Positions 1 through 9,030 are shown, counted from the stretch's first letter. The stretch is DNA of 55,258 nucleotides from CALMEH01 sp964548225 (GCA_964548225.1 CAZJQP010000024.1:1-55258), one strand, 5' to 3'. Numbers and translations: made by a program. Notes: generated by a model not told the origin, from the sequence alone.

Positions 1-70
1 TCACTATTTTAGGTTAGTTTTTAATGAACAGTTACACAATCTATTTTACAATCTCAAAATAACTTGACTA

Positions 71-529
71 TCACATCCGATCCTCTCCAAAGGAGTCCAC
101 AAACTTCTTGATAATTGCTTTGTGTTCATCGGCAGTCGCATTTCCTTTGTGATTAACCACTTCCCACAAAATCGGAATGGCAACATTTTTATATGCCACA
201 CTTAGAGTCAGCATATTGACCCAAGTTGAGCCGAACTTCCACTCGGTGCGGTCAACCAGAATCTTGAGTTTGCCATCTAATTTCAACAGTTTCAGAAAAT
301 CAATCGAAACTTCGCTTTCATTTTTCAAAAATCTCTGAATCTGCCGATAAACTGAAGCGGCTTCAGTTTCCGAATCAAAAGCATTAGCAAGTTTGACCAA
401 ATTAGAAGTTCTGCTTTTCAATAATGCCGAAACAAATTGAGCAATAAATTTGATAGCATGTCGCGTTCCTTGTATATTTGCTTCTAACGCTTCGCAAAAA
501 GCGTTATCGAGAGTTTGTTTTTTTCAGTT
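71..529 (-). pseudogene. IS4-family transposase, N-terminal remnant
   Basis: The frame reads leftward from about 529 and has no ATG; a TTG at 421 is the first usable start. It carries the block DRTEWKFG followed by VAYKNVAIPILW and a GNAT/DEHK stretch, as seen around the first catalytic Asp of IS4-type DDE transposases (family knowledge). A normal protein of this family runs well beyond 300 residues, but this frame stops at 71 just after GEDRM. The later catalytic Asp and Glu are therefore missing, and the remaining 70 bases of the window do not supply them. I read it as a dead insertion-sequence fragment. It could instead be one part of a frameshifted copy that continues left of the window. 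Confidence 0.7.
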
Positions 530-535
530 TTCACA

Positions 536-888
536 CAACAGATTTTAACAAACTCCTTTTTACTGTCGTGTGCTTAGATTGAAAATATTTTTTCAATTTT
601 TTTCGTATTTAGTGGTGTCCTGATTTGTGTTGTTCACAGAAAATAACTACGAATTAACACGAAAACACTTGAAGCTCTTGACTGATTTCGTGCTTTTTCG
701 TGTTAATTCGTGGTTTAACGACTTTAGCAATACAAATCAGGACACCACTTTGTTTTATTGAAGTTTGCAATTTTTTTTGAGGCAAGTTACCATATTTTCT
801 CAATAAAATAAGACTTTTATTAGCTTAAACATTAAATTTAAGTTAAAATTTAGGAGTCTTTTCGGAATTTAAGAATACTTCGCTTTTT
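536..888. other. Intergenic region upstream of the PLP enzyme
   Basis: Apart from the palindromic element at 611-749 there is only AT-rich sequence. No open reading frame or convincing promoter was seen, and there is no strong Shine-Dalgarno in front of the ATG at 889. Confidence 0.5.
611..749. repeat. MITE-like palindromic element, 139 bp
   Basis: It is bounded by a perfect 18-bp terminal inverted repeat (AGTGGTGTCCTGATTTGT at 611-628, its complement at 732-749). Inside lies a second inverted repeat at 646-665 and 695-714 (19 of 20 bases pair), built on a CACGAATTA/ACACGAAAA theme. It has no coding capacity. The theme resembles the 9-mer arms of the hairpin at 37312-37378. No clear target-site duplication is visible. 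It sits between the transposase remnant and the next gene. Confidence 0.7.
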
Positions 889-2022
889 ATGGGTTTTTCG
901 ACAATCGCAATTCACGCAGGCAACGAACCTGACGCATCAACCGGCGCGGTCAGCGTGCCGATTTATCAAACTTCAACTTATAAACAGAACGCACTCGGCG
1001 AACATAAAGGCTACGAATATGCGCGAACGCAGAACCCGACTCGTTCAGCACTCGAACGAAATATCGCCGCGCTCGAAAATGCCAAATTCGGTTATGCTTT
1101 TGCTTCGGGAATGTCGGCAACCGATGCAACCTTGAAGCTCGTCAAAGCTGGCGATCACGTTATTTTGGGCGATAACACCTACGGCGGAACTTTTCGGCTT
1201 TTTGATAAAGTTCTGAAAAATTACGGCATCGAATTCGATTTGGTTGATACGACTGATATTTCAAAAGTCGAAATGGCTTTCAAACCAAATACGAAAATGG
1301 TTTTTGTCGAAACGCCGACAAACCCGATAATGTCCGTTACGGATTTGCAAGCCGTCGCGGAAATCTCACACGCACACGGCGCGAAAGTTGTTTGCGACAA
1401 TACGTTTATGTCGCCGTATCTTCAACGCCCGATTGATTTCGGTATTGATATTGTCGTCCATTCGACAACGAAGTATCTAAACGGACATTCGGATTCAATC
1501 GGCGGATTTGTTGCTTTGAATAATGAAGAAGATGCGAATTGGATTCAGTTCATACAAAATTCGGTCGGTGCAATTCTTTCGCCGTTCGATTCGTTTTTAG
1601 TTTTGCGCGGCACAAAAACTTTAGCGGTCAGAATGGATAAACACGACGAAAACGGTCGCGCCGTCGCCAATTTTTTAGCCGAACATCCGCGAGTTCAAAA
1701 AGTTTATTATCCCGGACTGACATCACACCCACAGCACGAATTAGCCAAAAAACAGCAAAAGGGTTTCGGCGGAATGGTTTCGTTTGAAACAGGTTCGCTC
1801 GAAAACGCGAAAAAAGTTTTGGAAAATGTTAAAATTTGCACGCTTGCCGAAAGTTTGGGTGGCGTTGAGAGTTTGATTTCGCATCCGGCAACGATGACAC
1901 ACGCATCAGTTCCGGCAGAAAAACGCGAAAAACTCGGAATTACTGACGGACTTGTGCGCGTTTCCGTCGGCATCGAAGACATTGAAGATATTTTAGAAGA
2001 TTTAGATCAAGCACTTAGTTAG
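889..2022 (+). CDS. Cystathionine gamma-synthase / gamma-lyase family PLP enzyme
   Basis: A 377-residue cytosolic enzyme of the Cys/Met-metabolism PLP family (fold type I), full length for the family. It opens with IAIHAG and the VPIYQTSTY block, has the YARTQNPTR substrate/PLP-phosphate loop (about 44-52), the ASGMSA turn (72-77), the D170 region (VVCDNTF) and the Schiff-base lysine K195 in HSTTKYLNGHSD. The C-terminus keeps ESLISHPATMTH and RVSVGIED. Members interconvert homoserine esters, cysteine, cystathionine and homocysteine. Sequence alone does not separate metB (synthase), mccB/CGL (lyase) or O-acetylhomoserine sulfhydrylase, although the short length favours metB or CGL. The gene stands alone, about 80 bp ahead of the PP2C gene. 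Confidence 0.9.
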   Translation: MGFSTIAIHAGNEPDASTGAVSVPIYQTSTYKQNALGEHKGYEYARTQNPTRSALERNIAALENAKFGYAFASGMSATDATLKLVKAGDHVILGDNTYGGTFRLFDKVLKNYGIEFDLVDTTDISKVEMAFKPNTKMVFVETPTNPIMSVTDLQAVAEISHAHGAKVVCDNTFMSPYLQRPIDFGIDIVVHSTTKYLNGHSDSIGGFVALNNEEDANWIQFIQNSVGAILSPFDSFLVLRGTKTLAVRMDKHDENGRAVANFLAEHPRVQKVYYPGLTSHPQHELAKKQQKGFGGMVSFETGSLENAKKVLENVKICTLAESLGGVESLISHPATMTHASVPAEKREKLGITDGLVRVSVGIEDIEDILEDLDQALS

Positions 2023-2098
2023 TTTCTAGTTTCTGGTTTCTGGTTTCTGGTTTTTGTTTTCAACCCGAAACTCGAAACTCGAAACTCGAAACTCGAAT
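2023..2098. repeat. Heptamer tandem repeats facing each other
   Basis: Just after the stop codon come about three to four copies of GTTTCTG, then a short spacer, then four copies of CGAAACT. The two blocks are partly complementary (GTTTC against GAAAC), so they can fold into a weak hairpin like the better-preserved heptamer hairpins elsewhere in the window. The block ends only a few bases before the PP2C start and reads through as open frame, which creates a false upstream start at 2054. Confidence 0.65.
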
Positions 2099-2101
2099 AT
2101 T

Positions 2102-3037
2102 ATGTTCACAGTTGAAATACACGCAACTTCGCACGTTGGGCGCATTCGTAAAGGTAATGAAGATAATTACCTTTTGTTTAATATTTCGGACTCGAAAATC
2201 TGGACGAGTTCGCAAGAGCCGGACGAATTTATTATCGAATCGCAAAGATTTGAGATAGATGAAAACGGAATTATTCTCGCAGTATCCGATGGAATGGGCG
2301 GCGCATTGGCAGGCGAAGTCGCCAGCAAAATGGCGGTTGAAACCGTCAGCCAACAATTTTCGGGGCAAGATCCCGAACGCACGTTTGCGCCCGAAGATTT
2401 CGGCGAATCGCTCGTCGGAAAACTTTATCAGGCAACGCTTTACGCCAATCATCTGATTCACGAACAAGGACGTTCAGACCCGCAATTTCAAGGAATGGGC
2501 GCAACTTTTACGGGCGCGGGTATCACGCCCGAATCAGTTGATTTAGTGCAAGTCGGCGATTCACGCGGATATTTGATTCGCGGCAATCAAATTTATCAAA
2601 TCACGAAAGACCAATCGCTCGTCCAGCAACTTATTGATGCCGGACAACTTCACGAATCCGAAGCCGAATCACACGCGCTCAAAAATGTGATATTGCAGGC
2701 ACTTGGCGCACAAAACGAAATTTATCCGATTGCTTCGAGACTTTCTCCGCGTCGCGGTGATATTTTGTTGCTTTGCAGCGACGGTTTATCGAATGAAGTC
2801 AACGGAACGGATATGCAAAAAATTGTAATGAGTTATCCCGATAATCTCGGACAAGCCTGTGCCGAACTCGTCAAAGAAGCCAACGAACGTGGCGGCAAAG
2901 ACAATATCACTTTAATCATTGCAAAACTTCACGGTGACGATTTACCCGAACCGACAGAAAGCGAAATAAAACTCGAAATGCTCGACTTCGGCAACATCCA
3001 CGACACCGCCGACCAAGACACCGGCGAACTCGTTTAG
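2102..3037 (+). CDS. PP2C-family (PPM) serine/threonine protein phosphatase
   Basis: A 311-residue cytosolic protein phosphatase (Stp1/PrpC type) that dephosphorylates Ser/Thr-phosphoproteins using two divalent metals. Motifs in order: TSHVGRIRKGNEDN (Arg and metal Asp of motif 1), VSDGMGGALAGE (motif 2, metal-binding DGMGG), GATFTGA and VQVGDSRGYLIR (GDSR motif), the helix TKDQSLVQQLIDAGQL, LLCSDGLSNEV, and GGKDNITLIIAKL (last metal Asp). I chose the ATG at 2102 because the open frame upstream consists only of heptamer repeat, and Stp-type proteins begin right before such a strand. The C-terminal 25 residues are an acidic tail. No partner kinase gene is in view. A strong hairpin follows. Confidence 0.92.
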   Translation: MFTVEIHATSHVGRIRKGNEDNYLLFNISDSKIWTSSQEPDEFIIESQRFEIDENGIILAVSDGMGGALAGEVASKMAVETVSQQFSGQDPERTFAPEDFGESLVGKLYQATLYANHLIHEQGRSDPQFQGMGATFTGAGITPESVDLVQVGDSRGYLIRGNQIYQITKDQSLVQQLIDAGQLHESEAESHALKNVILQALGAQNEIYPIASRLSPRRGDILLLCSDGLSNEVNGTDMQKIVMSYPDNLGQACAELVKEANERGGKDNITLIIAKLHGDDLPEPTESEIKLEMLDFGNIHDTADQDTGELV

Positions 3038-3050
3038 ACTAATTTAGTAG

Positions 3051-3130
3051 AAAGTAAAAAGTAAAAAAGCGTTCAACGGTCAAATTACATTTATCATTGA
3101 ACGCTTTTTTACTTTTTACTTTTTACTTTT
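3051..3130. terminator. Heptamer-armed hairpin, likely terminator
   Basis: The left arm is AGTAAAA repeats plus AAGCGTTCAA. The right arm is TTGAACGC, then a T-run and repeated ACTTTTT units. The stem is over 20 bp, ends in T-rich sequence in both directions, and lies right after the PP2C stop. Confidence 0.7.
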
Positions 3131-3237
3131 TCTTAAAACCTGCTATAAGATAGACTTATCGTATTTTGAAACAGCTTTACAACTTATTATAAATCGGGCT
3201 TTATTCTTTAAATTTCAGCTTTTCTTAGGAGGGAAAA

Positions 3238-6200
3238 ATGAAAAGTAAGTTTTTTTCGGTTTTATTCGTATTTTCGGCTATTTTTTTAGCCTTTGGAATT
3301 ACCGTTTTCGCACAGGGAACAACTTCGCGCGTTACGGGAATTGTTACCGACAGTTCGGGCGCAGTCGTGCCTGATGCAAATATTACACTAACAAATCAAG
3401 GAACAAATTCGTCTTTAACAACACAAACGAGCAACGGCGGAGTTTATGTTTTTGATTTAGTTCAACCCGGAACTTATACCTTAACTGTTGAAAAAACAGG
3501 TTTTAAGAAATTCGTTTCAACCAACAATCCGGTTTTGGTAAATCAACCGGCAACAATTAACGTGGCGATGCAAATCGGCGACGTTTCGGCAACCGTAACG
3601 GTTGAAAGCTCGGCAGAAACCGTGCAGACAAGCACTTCGGGCAACGTCGGCACAACGATTGACCAGGCAACTATCGAAAGTTTGCCGATTGTCGGCACAC
3701 GCGGACGCAATCCGCTCGATTTGCTGAATTTTCAGCCCGGCATCGTCAATGGCGCAAACACCGGCGGCGGCGTTCACGTTCACGGTTCACGCGACCGTTC
3801 TTTCAATTTTACGCTCGACGGCATTGATATTAACGAATCTACGGCAGGCGGTTCAAACTTTACGCCGCTTCGTCCGAATCCCGATTCGATTCAGGAATTT
3901 CAAGTCGTAACCGGAAATTTCACGGCGGAACTCGGACGTTCATCCGGCGCACAAGTTACATTCGTTACGCGAAGCGGCACGAATCAATTTCGCGGAAATA
4001 TTTTCGAATATTACCAAACGCCCGATTTCAACGCAAACGAGTATGATTTGAATCTGCTCGGCATCAGAAAACGCCAATTCGTTCAGCACATCTTCGGCGG
4101 AAGTTTCGGCGGACCGCTTTTTAATCCCGGCTTCGGCGAAGGAACTCCGATGTTCAATTTATTAAAAGATCGGGCGTTTTTCTTCGTCAATGTGCAAATT
4201 TTACGCGCCCAAGAGACACGGCTCGTGCAACGAACGGTTTATACGCAAGCGGCACGAAACGGAATTTTCCGCTACGTTCAAAACGGCAGAAATTTCCCTG
4301 CCGGAACAGCCGTTCCGAGCGTAGATTTCAGCGGCAATCAACTTTTCCCGAATTGCCCTGTTGTTCCAGCGACAAATCCGTGTATTGCAAATTATAATAT
4401 CGCCGCAAATCCGACCGGCGTTGGCATTGACCCGCGTCTTTTGCAGATTATCAACTCGATGCCTCTGCCGAATGATTTTTCAGCCGGAGACGGATTGAAT
4501 ACTGCCGGATTTAATTTCGCCGCGCCGCAAATCGAAAAACAATACGATTTCGTGTCGCGTTTCGATTTTAAGGTCAACGACAAAAATCAGTTTTACATTC
4601 GCTATGCACAAGGCGAACAAAACAGCTTCGGCGATATTGTCAACGGCGGACTTCGAGCTTTTCCCGATACGAATAATTTGGTTGACACTTTCCGCCAACC
4701 GAAAAATCTGGCAATCAATTATCGTTGGTCGCCGCGGGCGAATTTGACGAACGAATTTATTTTCGGAGTCAGCACTTTTTCGTTCAGTTTCGACACGCCG
4801 AATCCAGACCCGACTTATACATTTTCTTTCAACACGATTCAGAATACCAACTTTAATTTCAACTACAATGCAAGAAGTGCAAGAACGATTCAGTTTGTTG
4901 ATAATCTGACTTACATTTTCGGTTCACACACGCTCAAAGGCGGAATAAATTTTCGTTTCGGCAAACAATTCGATGATCGTTCGGGCGTTGCCGGAACGCA
5001 AATCGAACCGTTTGCATCTTTAGCTTTGGGCGCGGGAAATAATAATTTTGCCGGATTTAATTTGCCGACAACCGGCATTAACACCAATGATTCGACAACT
5101 TTGCAGAATCAAATCAACAATTTTCTCGGCAGAGTCAATACTTATTCACAAGGTTTTGTTGCAAGTCCTGACGGAAGTTCTTTCTTGCCCGGCGGTTCGC
5201 GTTGGAATTTCACGGCTTTTTATCAAGAATATGATTTTTATGTTCAGGACACATGGAAATTCCGTCCGAATTTGACGGTTGATTTAGGTTTGCGTTGGGA
5301 ATTAAAACTCGCGCCGAGTTCGGAAGGCTATCCGATTTTGAGGCTTAATCAGCCTGCCGGTTTAGCATATCCTGCCTCAAGCACTCTGGCTTGGCAAGAA
5401 GGCAGGTTGTTTAAAAACGATTTGAACAATTATTCACCTTCGGTCGGCATAGCTTGGGATCCGTGGGGCAACGGCAAAACTTCAATCAGAGCCAATTATC
5501 GTCTGGCGTATGACCGTTTTGCAACGTTTCTGTTCGGTTCGAGCATTTTCCAAAGCGCACCCGGAAACACAACCAGCGTTACGACAAATGGCGGACTCGT
5601 GCGAAATCTGGGAACGCTTTTCCCATCTTCGACTCCGAATATTTTACGCCAACCCGTTTCACCAAGTAACAGCAGTATTACGGTGATTGATGAGGATTTG
5701 CGTTTTCCTGAAATTCATCAATGGTTTGTCGGGTTTCAGCGCGACATCAGTTATAACACGGTTGTCGAAGTAAATTATATCGGCAGACGCGGAACGCACC
5801 TTCTTGGCGGATACGACGCGAATCAAGTGAATATTAATGCGACCGATCCGCGTTGCGGCAGTCAGACGTTTTTGCAAGCGTTTGTTCAGGCACAAGACGC
5901 GGCTGGCGCGGCGAATCCGAATTGTTTGGCATCTTTGCTTGTTGGCGGAGCGGCAAACGGAAGTTCAGCGGCATTTCGCACAGCGTTTCTGACACAGTTA
6001 AATCAAAATGCCGTCGGCACTGTCGCACAAACGCTTGCCCAAAGAACCGGCGCAACTGCAATTACGGGTTTCGGTTTCAGCCAATTCTTTTTCCAAAAAT
6101 ATCCGCAGTTCAAAGGTGCGCTCAATGTTTTGGACAGTAGTGATGTTTCGCGTTACAACGGTTTGGAATTTATCGTCAAACGCCGCATCAGCAACGGAAT

Positions 6201-6924
6201 CGGTTTTCAAATCGGTTATACTTATTCAATCTCGAAAGACACCCGCTCATTCGATCCGGCTTTCACAGTCGTTTCACGCGGCGCGGTGCAATCGGCATCA
6301 AGCACGCCGTTTGATAACAACAATCGCCGTTTGAATTATGCTTGGTCGGATTTTGACCGCCGCCACGCGCTTCAAGCAACGTATGTTGTCGAATTGCCTT
6401 TCGGACGCGGCAGACAGTTTTTCTCGGAAATGCCGAAGGCTCTTGATTTCATCGTTGGCGGATGGCAACTTGCGGGTAATGTTTTGTTGGTTTCGGGCAG
6501 ACCTTTCACGGTTTATTCGGGATTTAATACGTCCAGCAATGCCGTTTCATCGCTTTTGAATTGTAACGGATGCACCCGCAATATGGGTAAATTGATTCAA
6601 AATTTGGGAACGAATTATTTCTTCACTCCCGAACAGATTGCGATGTTCACTACACCGGCAGCCGGAGAAATCGGCAATGTCGGACGCAATTTCTTTATCG
6701 GTCCGTCGCAATTTCAAACTGATATTTCTCTTTCAAAGAAATTCAAATTCACTGAAAGATTCGCGTTTGATTTGCGTGTAGATGCCAGAAACGTAACAAA
6801 TACGCCGTCATTCGCCAATCCGAATGCTAATCTTTCTTCAACCGCCGCACCTTTCGGAAGAATCCGCGAAAGTGTCGTCAGCGGCTCGCGGAAAATTCAG
6901 TTTTCGGGCAAATTCTCCTTCTAA
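3238..6924 (+). CDS. TonB-dependent receptor, Oar-like, with carboxypeptidase-regulatory N-domain
   Basis: A 1,228-residue outer-membrane protein. Residues 1-26 are a signal peptide (charged MKSK, hydrophobic core, cut near VFAQ). Residues 30-115 form a carboxypeptidase-regulatory-like beta-sandwich (VTGIVTDSSGAVVPDANITL, then GVYVFDLVQPGTYTLTVEKTGFKKF). Residues 120-250 form the plug, with VHGSRDRSFNFTLDG, DSIQEFQVVTGNFTAELGRSSGA and FVTRSGTNQFRG. The rest is a beta-barrel of alternating aromatic strands ending in phenylalanine (FSGKFSF), the usual BamA-recognition end. Such proteins are abundant in Acidobacteria and Myxococcus; their ligands are mostly unknown, with glycans or peptides likely. 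A textbook SD (AGGAGGG) sits 6 bases before ATG. The gene stands alone and converges with the NfeD gene across a shared hairpin. Confidence 0.92.
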   Translation: MKSKFFSVLFVFSAIFLAFGITVFAQGTTSRVTGIVTDSSGAVVPDANITLTNQGTNSSLTTQTSNGGVYVFDLVQPGTYTLTVEKTGFKKFVSTNNPVLVNQPATINVAMQIGDVSATVTVESSAETVQTSTSGNVGTTIDQATIESLPIVGTRGRNPLDLLNFQPGIVNGANTGGGVHVHGSRDRSFNFTLDGIDINESTAGGSNFTPLRPNPDSIQEFQVVTGNFTAELGRSSGAQVTFVTRSGTNQFRGNIFEYYQTPDFNANEYDLNLLGIRKRQFVQHIFGGSFGGPLFNPGFGEGTPMFNLLKDRAFFFVNVQILRAQETRLVQRTVYTQAARNGIFRYVQNGRNFPAGTAVPSVDFSGNQLFPNCPVVPATNPCIANYNIAANPTGVGIDPRLLQIINSMPLPNDFSAGDGLNTAGFNFAAPQIEKQYDFVSRFDFKVNDKNQFYIRYAQGEQNSFGDIVNGGLRAFPDTNNLVDTFRQPKNLAINYRWSPRANLTNEFIFGVSTFSFSFDTPNPDPTYTFSFNTIQNTNFNFNYNARSARTIQFVDNLTYIFGSHTLKGGINFRFGKQFDDRSGVAGTQIEPFASLALGAGNNNFAGFNLPTTGINTNDSTTLQNQINNFLGRVNTYSQGFVASPDGSSFLPGGSRWNFTAFYQEYDFYVQDTWKFRPNLTVDLGLRWELKLAPSSEGYPILRLNQPAGLAYPASSTLAWQEGRLFKNDLNNYSPSVGIAWDPWGNGKTSIRANYRLAYDRFATFLFGSSIFQSAPGNTTSVTTNGGLVRNLGTLFPSSTPNILRQPVSPSNSSITVIDEDLRFPEIHQWFVGFQRDISYNTVVEVNYIGRRGTHLLGGYDANQVNINATDPRCGSQTFLQAFVQAQDAAGAANPNCLASLLVGGAANGSSAAFRTAFLTQLNQNAVGTVAQTLAQRTGATAITGFGFSQFFFQKYPQFKGALNVLDSSDVSRYNGLEFIVKRRISNGIGFQIGYTYSISKDTRSFDPAFTVVSRGAVQSASSTPFDNNNRRLNYAWSDFDRRHALQATYVVELPFGRGRQFFSEMPKALDFIVGGWQLAGNVLLVSGRPFTVYSGFNTSSNAVSSLLNCNGCTRNMGKLIQNLGTNYFFTPEQIAMFTTPAAGEIGNVGRNFFIGPSQFQTDISLSKKFKFTERFAFDLRVDARNVTNTPSFANPNANLSSTAAPFGRIRESVVSGSRKIQFSGKFSF

Positions 6925-6926
6925 CG

Positions 6927-7021
6927 AGAAGGAGAAAAAAGGAGAAAAGGAGAAAAGGATGAAGGGAGAAAAGCAGAAGAAGATATTTTTCACCCTTTCT
7001 CCTCTTCTCCTTTTCTCCATT
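6927..7021. repeat. GGAGAAAA-repeat hairpin between convergent genes
   Basis: The left arm holds several GGAGAAAA/GGAGAAA units. The right arm holds their complements (TTTCTCC, TTCTCC, TTTTCTCC). It probably stops transcription of the TonB receptor. The NfeD frame runs into it, so the last residues of NfeD (EWRKGEEEKG) are encoded by repeat. Confidence 0.65.
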
Positions 7022-7481
7022 CCGGTAATTCCCGCTCCACGCCGATTTTGCGAACGTAGATTGACGCACCTTGAACTTCGACGACTTCGACCTTTTCACC
7101 CTCGACAAGCGGTATTTCATCAACCGGAAAAGCCGTCCACGTTGAACCGAAAACCTTTACCGCACCTTCGTTTAATGCACCCGCGCTGGAATTCGTAACC
7201 GTCCCGATTTTTCCCGGAAGCGCATCAACACCGATTTTTACTTTGTCTTCACTGTGCCGAAAATAATTCGCAAAAATCGTCCGCGACATCGCTGTAAATG
7301 CAACGGAAACGACTGCGAAAACAATAAATTGAACAACCGGCGAAAATCCTAAAAACGCAAAAATCGCCGCTGCAAACGCACCGATTCCAAACCACAGAAG
7401 AAAAAAACCAAGCGTAAAAATTTCCGCAATTATTAAAATTACGCCTAAAATCGCCCACAATATTCCGGCTAATTGTTCCAT
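6990..7481 (-). CDS. NfeD family membrane protein
   Basis: A 163-residue protein with two or three hydrophobic segments at residues 5-70 (AGILWAILGVILIIAEIFTLGFFLLWFGIGAFAAA, then VVQFIVFAVVSVAF) and a soluble OB-fold domain at about 85-150. That domain has the conserved block IGVDALPGKIGTV, GAVKVFGSTWTA and GEKVEVVEVQGASIYVRKI. This is the short NfeD (NfeD1b) layout. Such proteins partner with stomatin/flotillin-type SPFH proteins or SppA-like proteases in membrane quality control (family knowledge); no partner gene is adjacent. The C-terminal tail beyond the OB domain falls in the GGAGAAAA hairpin and is probably not functional. Confidence 0.88.
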   Translation of the reverse strand: MEQLAGILWAILGVILIIAEIFTLGFFLLWFGIGAFAAAIFAFLGFSPVVQFIVFAVVSVAFTAMSRTIFANYFRHSEDKVKIGVDALPGKIGTVTNSSAGALNEGAVKVFGSTWTAFPVDEIPLVEGEKVEVVEVQGASIYVRKIGVERELPEWRKGEEEKG

Positions 7482-7599
7482 AATTTTCCGCCAATATTAT
7501 GGCACATAATTCGTCAGTTGTCCGTTGTTTATTGTGCGTAGCAATTTTTTTCTTTCAATCTTTGAATTTCGGATTTGAAAATGTTAATCTTCTTCTCGT

Positions 7600-7687
7600 G
7601 CTTGGGTGGCGGAATAGGTAGACGCACAGGACTTAAAATCCTGTGTCCCTTGTGGACGTGCGGGTTCGATTCCCGCCCTAAGCACCA
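7600..7687 (+). tRNA. tRNA-Leu (anticodon TAA), CCA encoded; integration site
   Basis: The acceptor GCTTGGG pairs with CCTAAGC (7677-7683), followed by discriminator A and an encoded CCA. The anticodon stem ACAGGA/TCCTGT carries loop CTTAAAA, giving TAA. A long variable arm (class II) and the T-arm GCGGGTTCGATTCCCGC are present. The last 58 nt are duplicated exactly at 24710-24767, so this gene is the attachment site of the island to its right, and the present 3' half was supplied by the element. Confidence 0.96.
7630..7687 (+). repeat. attL: 58-bp direct repeat inside tRNA-Leu
   Basis: It runs from the anticodon loop through CCA and is identical over 58 positions to 24710-24767. The match ends sharply on both sides (7629 G against 24709 A; 7688 A against 24768 T). 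Confidence 0.92.
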
Positions 7688-7703
7688 ACCAATCATTTGG
7701 AAA

Positions 7704-7753
7704 AGCCATAAGGAAAACCCTTTATTTATAAGGGGTTTTCCTTTTTTATGGCT
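7704..7753. terminator. Terminator downstream of tRNA-Leu
   Basis: The inner stem AAGGAAAACCC/GGGGTTTTCCTT is flanked by an outer AGCCATA/TATGGCT pairing, with T-runs. It is supplied by the island, because the original downstream sequence of the tRNA now lies beyond 24767. Confidence 0.75.
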
Positions 7754-7770
7754 AAAATCCCTACAAAACA

Positions 7771-7796
7771 AAAGGCATCTTAAAAGATGCCTTTTT
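7771..7796. terminator. Bidirectional terminator between tRNA and integrase
   Basis: A perfect stem AAAGGCATCTT/AAGATGCCTTT with T/A-runs on both sides. It can end the integrase transcript (leftward) and block tRNA read-through (rightward). Confidence 0.75.
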
Positions 7797-7810
7797 CGTG
7801 AATTTTACTA

Positions 7811-7835
7811 TTTGGTGTGCCAATGGTGTGCCAAG
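7811..7835. repeat. Left arm-type site: duplicated 11-mer TGGTGTGCCAA
   Basis: Two head-to-tail copies of TGGTGTGCCAA lie directly beyond the integrase stop codon, 123 bp from the attL repeat. An identical 25-bp copy lies at 24574-24598, 111 bp from attR. The pairing of a tandem short site with each end fits arm-type integrase binding sites. That function is inferred. Confidence 0.6.
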
Positions 7836-7838
7836 CCT

Positions 7839-8978
7839 TTAGAAAGTGCCGTTTTTGCGGTAAAGCATTGTTTCGAGTTGCACGGTGGCTTCGGCTTGCA
7901 TACTCGGTAAGACGTGCGAATAAACATCTAAAGTCAAAGCAATAGTTGAATGTCCAAGCCGTTCGCTGACAATTTTCGGGTGAACTCCGGCTTTTAATAA
8001 CAAAGTTGCGTGAGTATGCCGCAAATCGTAAAGCCTTAAAGATGTGCGAAGTTTTGCGTTTTTCAATACTCGTTTGAAAACTTGCGTAATATTTGAATGC
8101 GTCGAAGGCGTTCCGACTTCTGACGGAAAAACTAAATCGTGATTCTGCCACGCCACGCCAAGTTTCAACCGTTCTTCATTTTGTTTTCTTCGATGTGTCC
8201 GAATCTCCTTAACTAAAGTTTCCGGCAAAGGCAATGTTCTGTATGAACTTTTTGTTTTCAGTTCGGAAAAATACCATTTGCTTTTCGGCAATCGGATAAC
8301 AGCGCGGCGAACGGTTGCCGTCCCTTTGTCAAAATCAACATCTTTCCATTGCAAAGCGAGGTATTCTTCCGGGCGCATTCCCGTTGCCAGCGCGAATGAA
8401 AACATTGTTTCAAGGCGTTCGCCTTTCAGAGCATTCATAAACATTTTGCATTCTTCTTCGGTTAAAACATCCATTTCCTTTTTTGTCTGCTTTGGAAGCT
8501 GAACGAGTTTTGCGACATTTCGCGGCAAAACATCCAATTCAACCGCTTTTTTCAAAGCCGATGATAAAACCGCGTGAACATAACGAATGCGTCTTGGTGA
8601 TAGATTTTTCACGGTTTGGAGTTCGCCGTATAATTTTTGAATATGAACCGCTTTTAAGTCTGATAGTTTAATTTTTCCTAAAGCATCGCGGACGTGAAGC
8701 CGCATCAAATCTTTGTAATCGCCGAAAGTCCGTTTGTGCAATCGCGGTTTAGCTATCGTTTCAAGCCAAAGGTCTAAATATTCGCTCAATGTTTGTTTTG
8801 AATTTGTGTTAAGCGTCCCGTTATCAAGTTCACTTAACTTTTTCGTCAAACGTATTTCCGCTTCTGTTTTGTTTCCTCTGAAAGTTTCTGAAAATGATTT
8901 GCGCTTGCCGTCAAAGCCTCTTTGCTGAATGCGAATAAGCCAAACGCCTTTTGATTTTTCTATTAGTTGTCCTCTCAT
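7839..8978 (-). CDS. Tyrosine recombinase, phage-type integrase
   Basis: 379 residues in the usual three-part layout. An N-terminal arm-binding AP2-like strand region (1-50, GVWLIRIQQRGFDGKRK) is followed by a SAM-like core-binding domain (about 62-155, TLSEYLDLWLETIAKPRL) and the catalytic domain (170-370). Catalytic residues visible: R202 (ATGMRPEE), K243 (LKTKSSYR), R320 within YDLRHTHA, H343 (LGHST) and nucleophile Y353 (DVYSHV). The first position of the HxxR box is Tyr (Y317), a known tolerated change. An AAGGAG SD lies 7 bases ahead of ATG. It sits next to attL and points toward the tRNA, the standard arrangement for tRNA-targeting islands. Confidence 0.95.
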   Translation of the reverse strand: MRGQLIEKSKGVWLIRIQQRGFDGKRKSFSETFRGNKTEAEIRLTKKLSELDNGTLNTNSKQTLSEYLDLWLETIAKPRLHKRTFGDYKDLMRLHVRDALGKIKLSDLKAVHIQKLYGELQTVKNLSPRRIRYVHAVLSSALKKAVELDVLPRNVAKLVQLPKQTKKEMDVLTEEECKMFMNALKGERLETMFSFALATGMRPEEYLALQWKDVDFDKGTATVRRAVIRLPKSKWYFSELKTKSSYRTLPLPETLVKEIRTHRRKQNEERLKLGVAWQNHDLVFPSEVGTPSTHSNITQVFKRVLKNAKLRTSLRLYDLRHTHATLLLKAGVHPKIVSERLGHSTIALTLDVYSHVLPSMQAEATVQLETMLYRKNGTF

Positions 8979-8993
8979 ATATCTCCTTTTTAG

Positions 8994-9030
8994 ACGGACA
9001 ACTTCATTATGTTAAGATGAAGCTGTCCGT
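8994..9030. promoter_or_regulatory. Hairpin upstream of integrase
   Basis: ACGGACA-A-CTTCAT pairs with ATGAAG-C-TGTCCGT, 15 bases upstream of the integrase ATG and just before its SD. It could attenuate or protect the integrase mRNA leader. Nothing more can be said from sequence. Confidence 0.45.

Noticed and set aside
2054..2101. Earlier start for the PP2C gene
   Set aside because: The extra residues come from CGAAACT tandem repeats; the protein family begins at the ATG at 2102.
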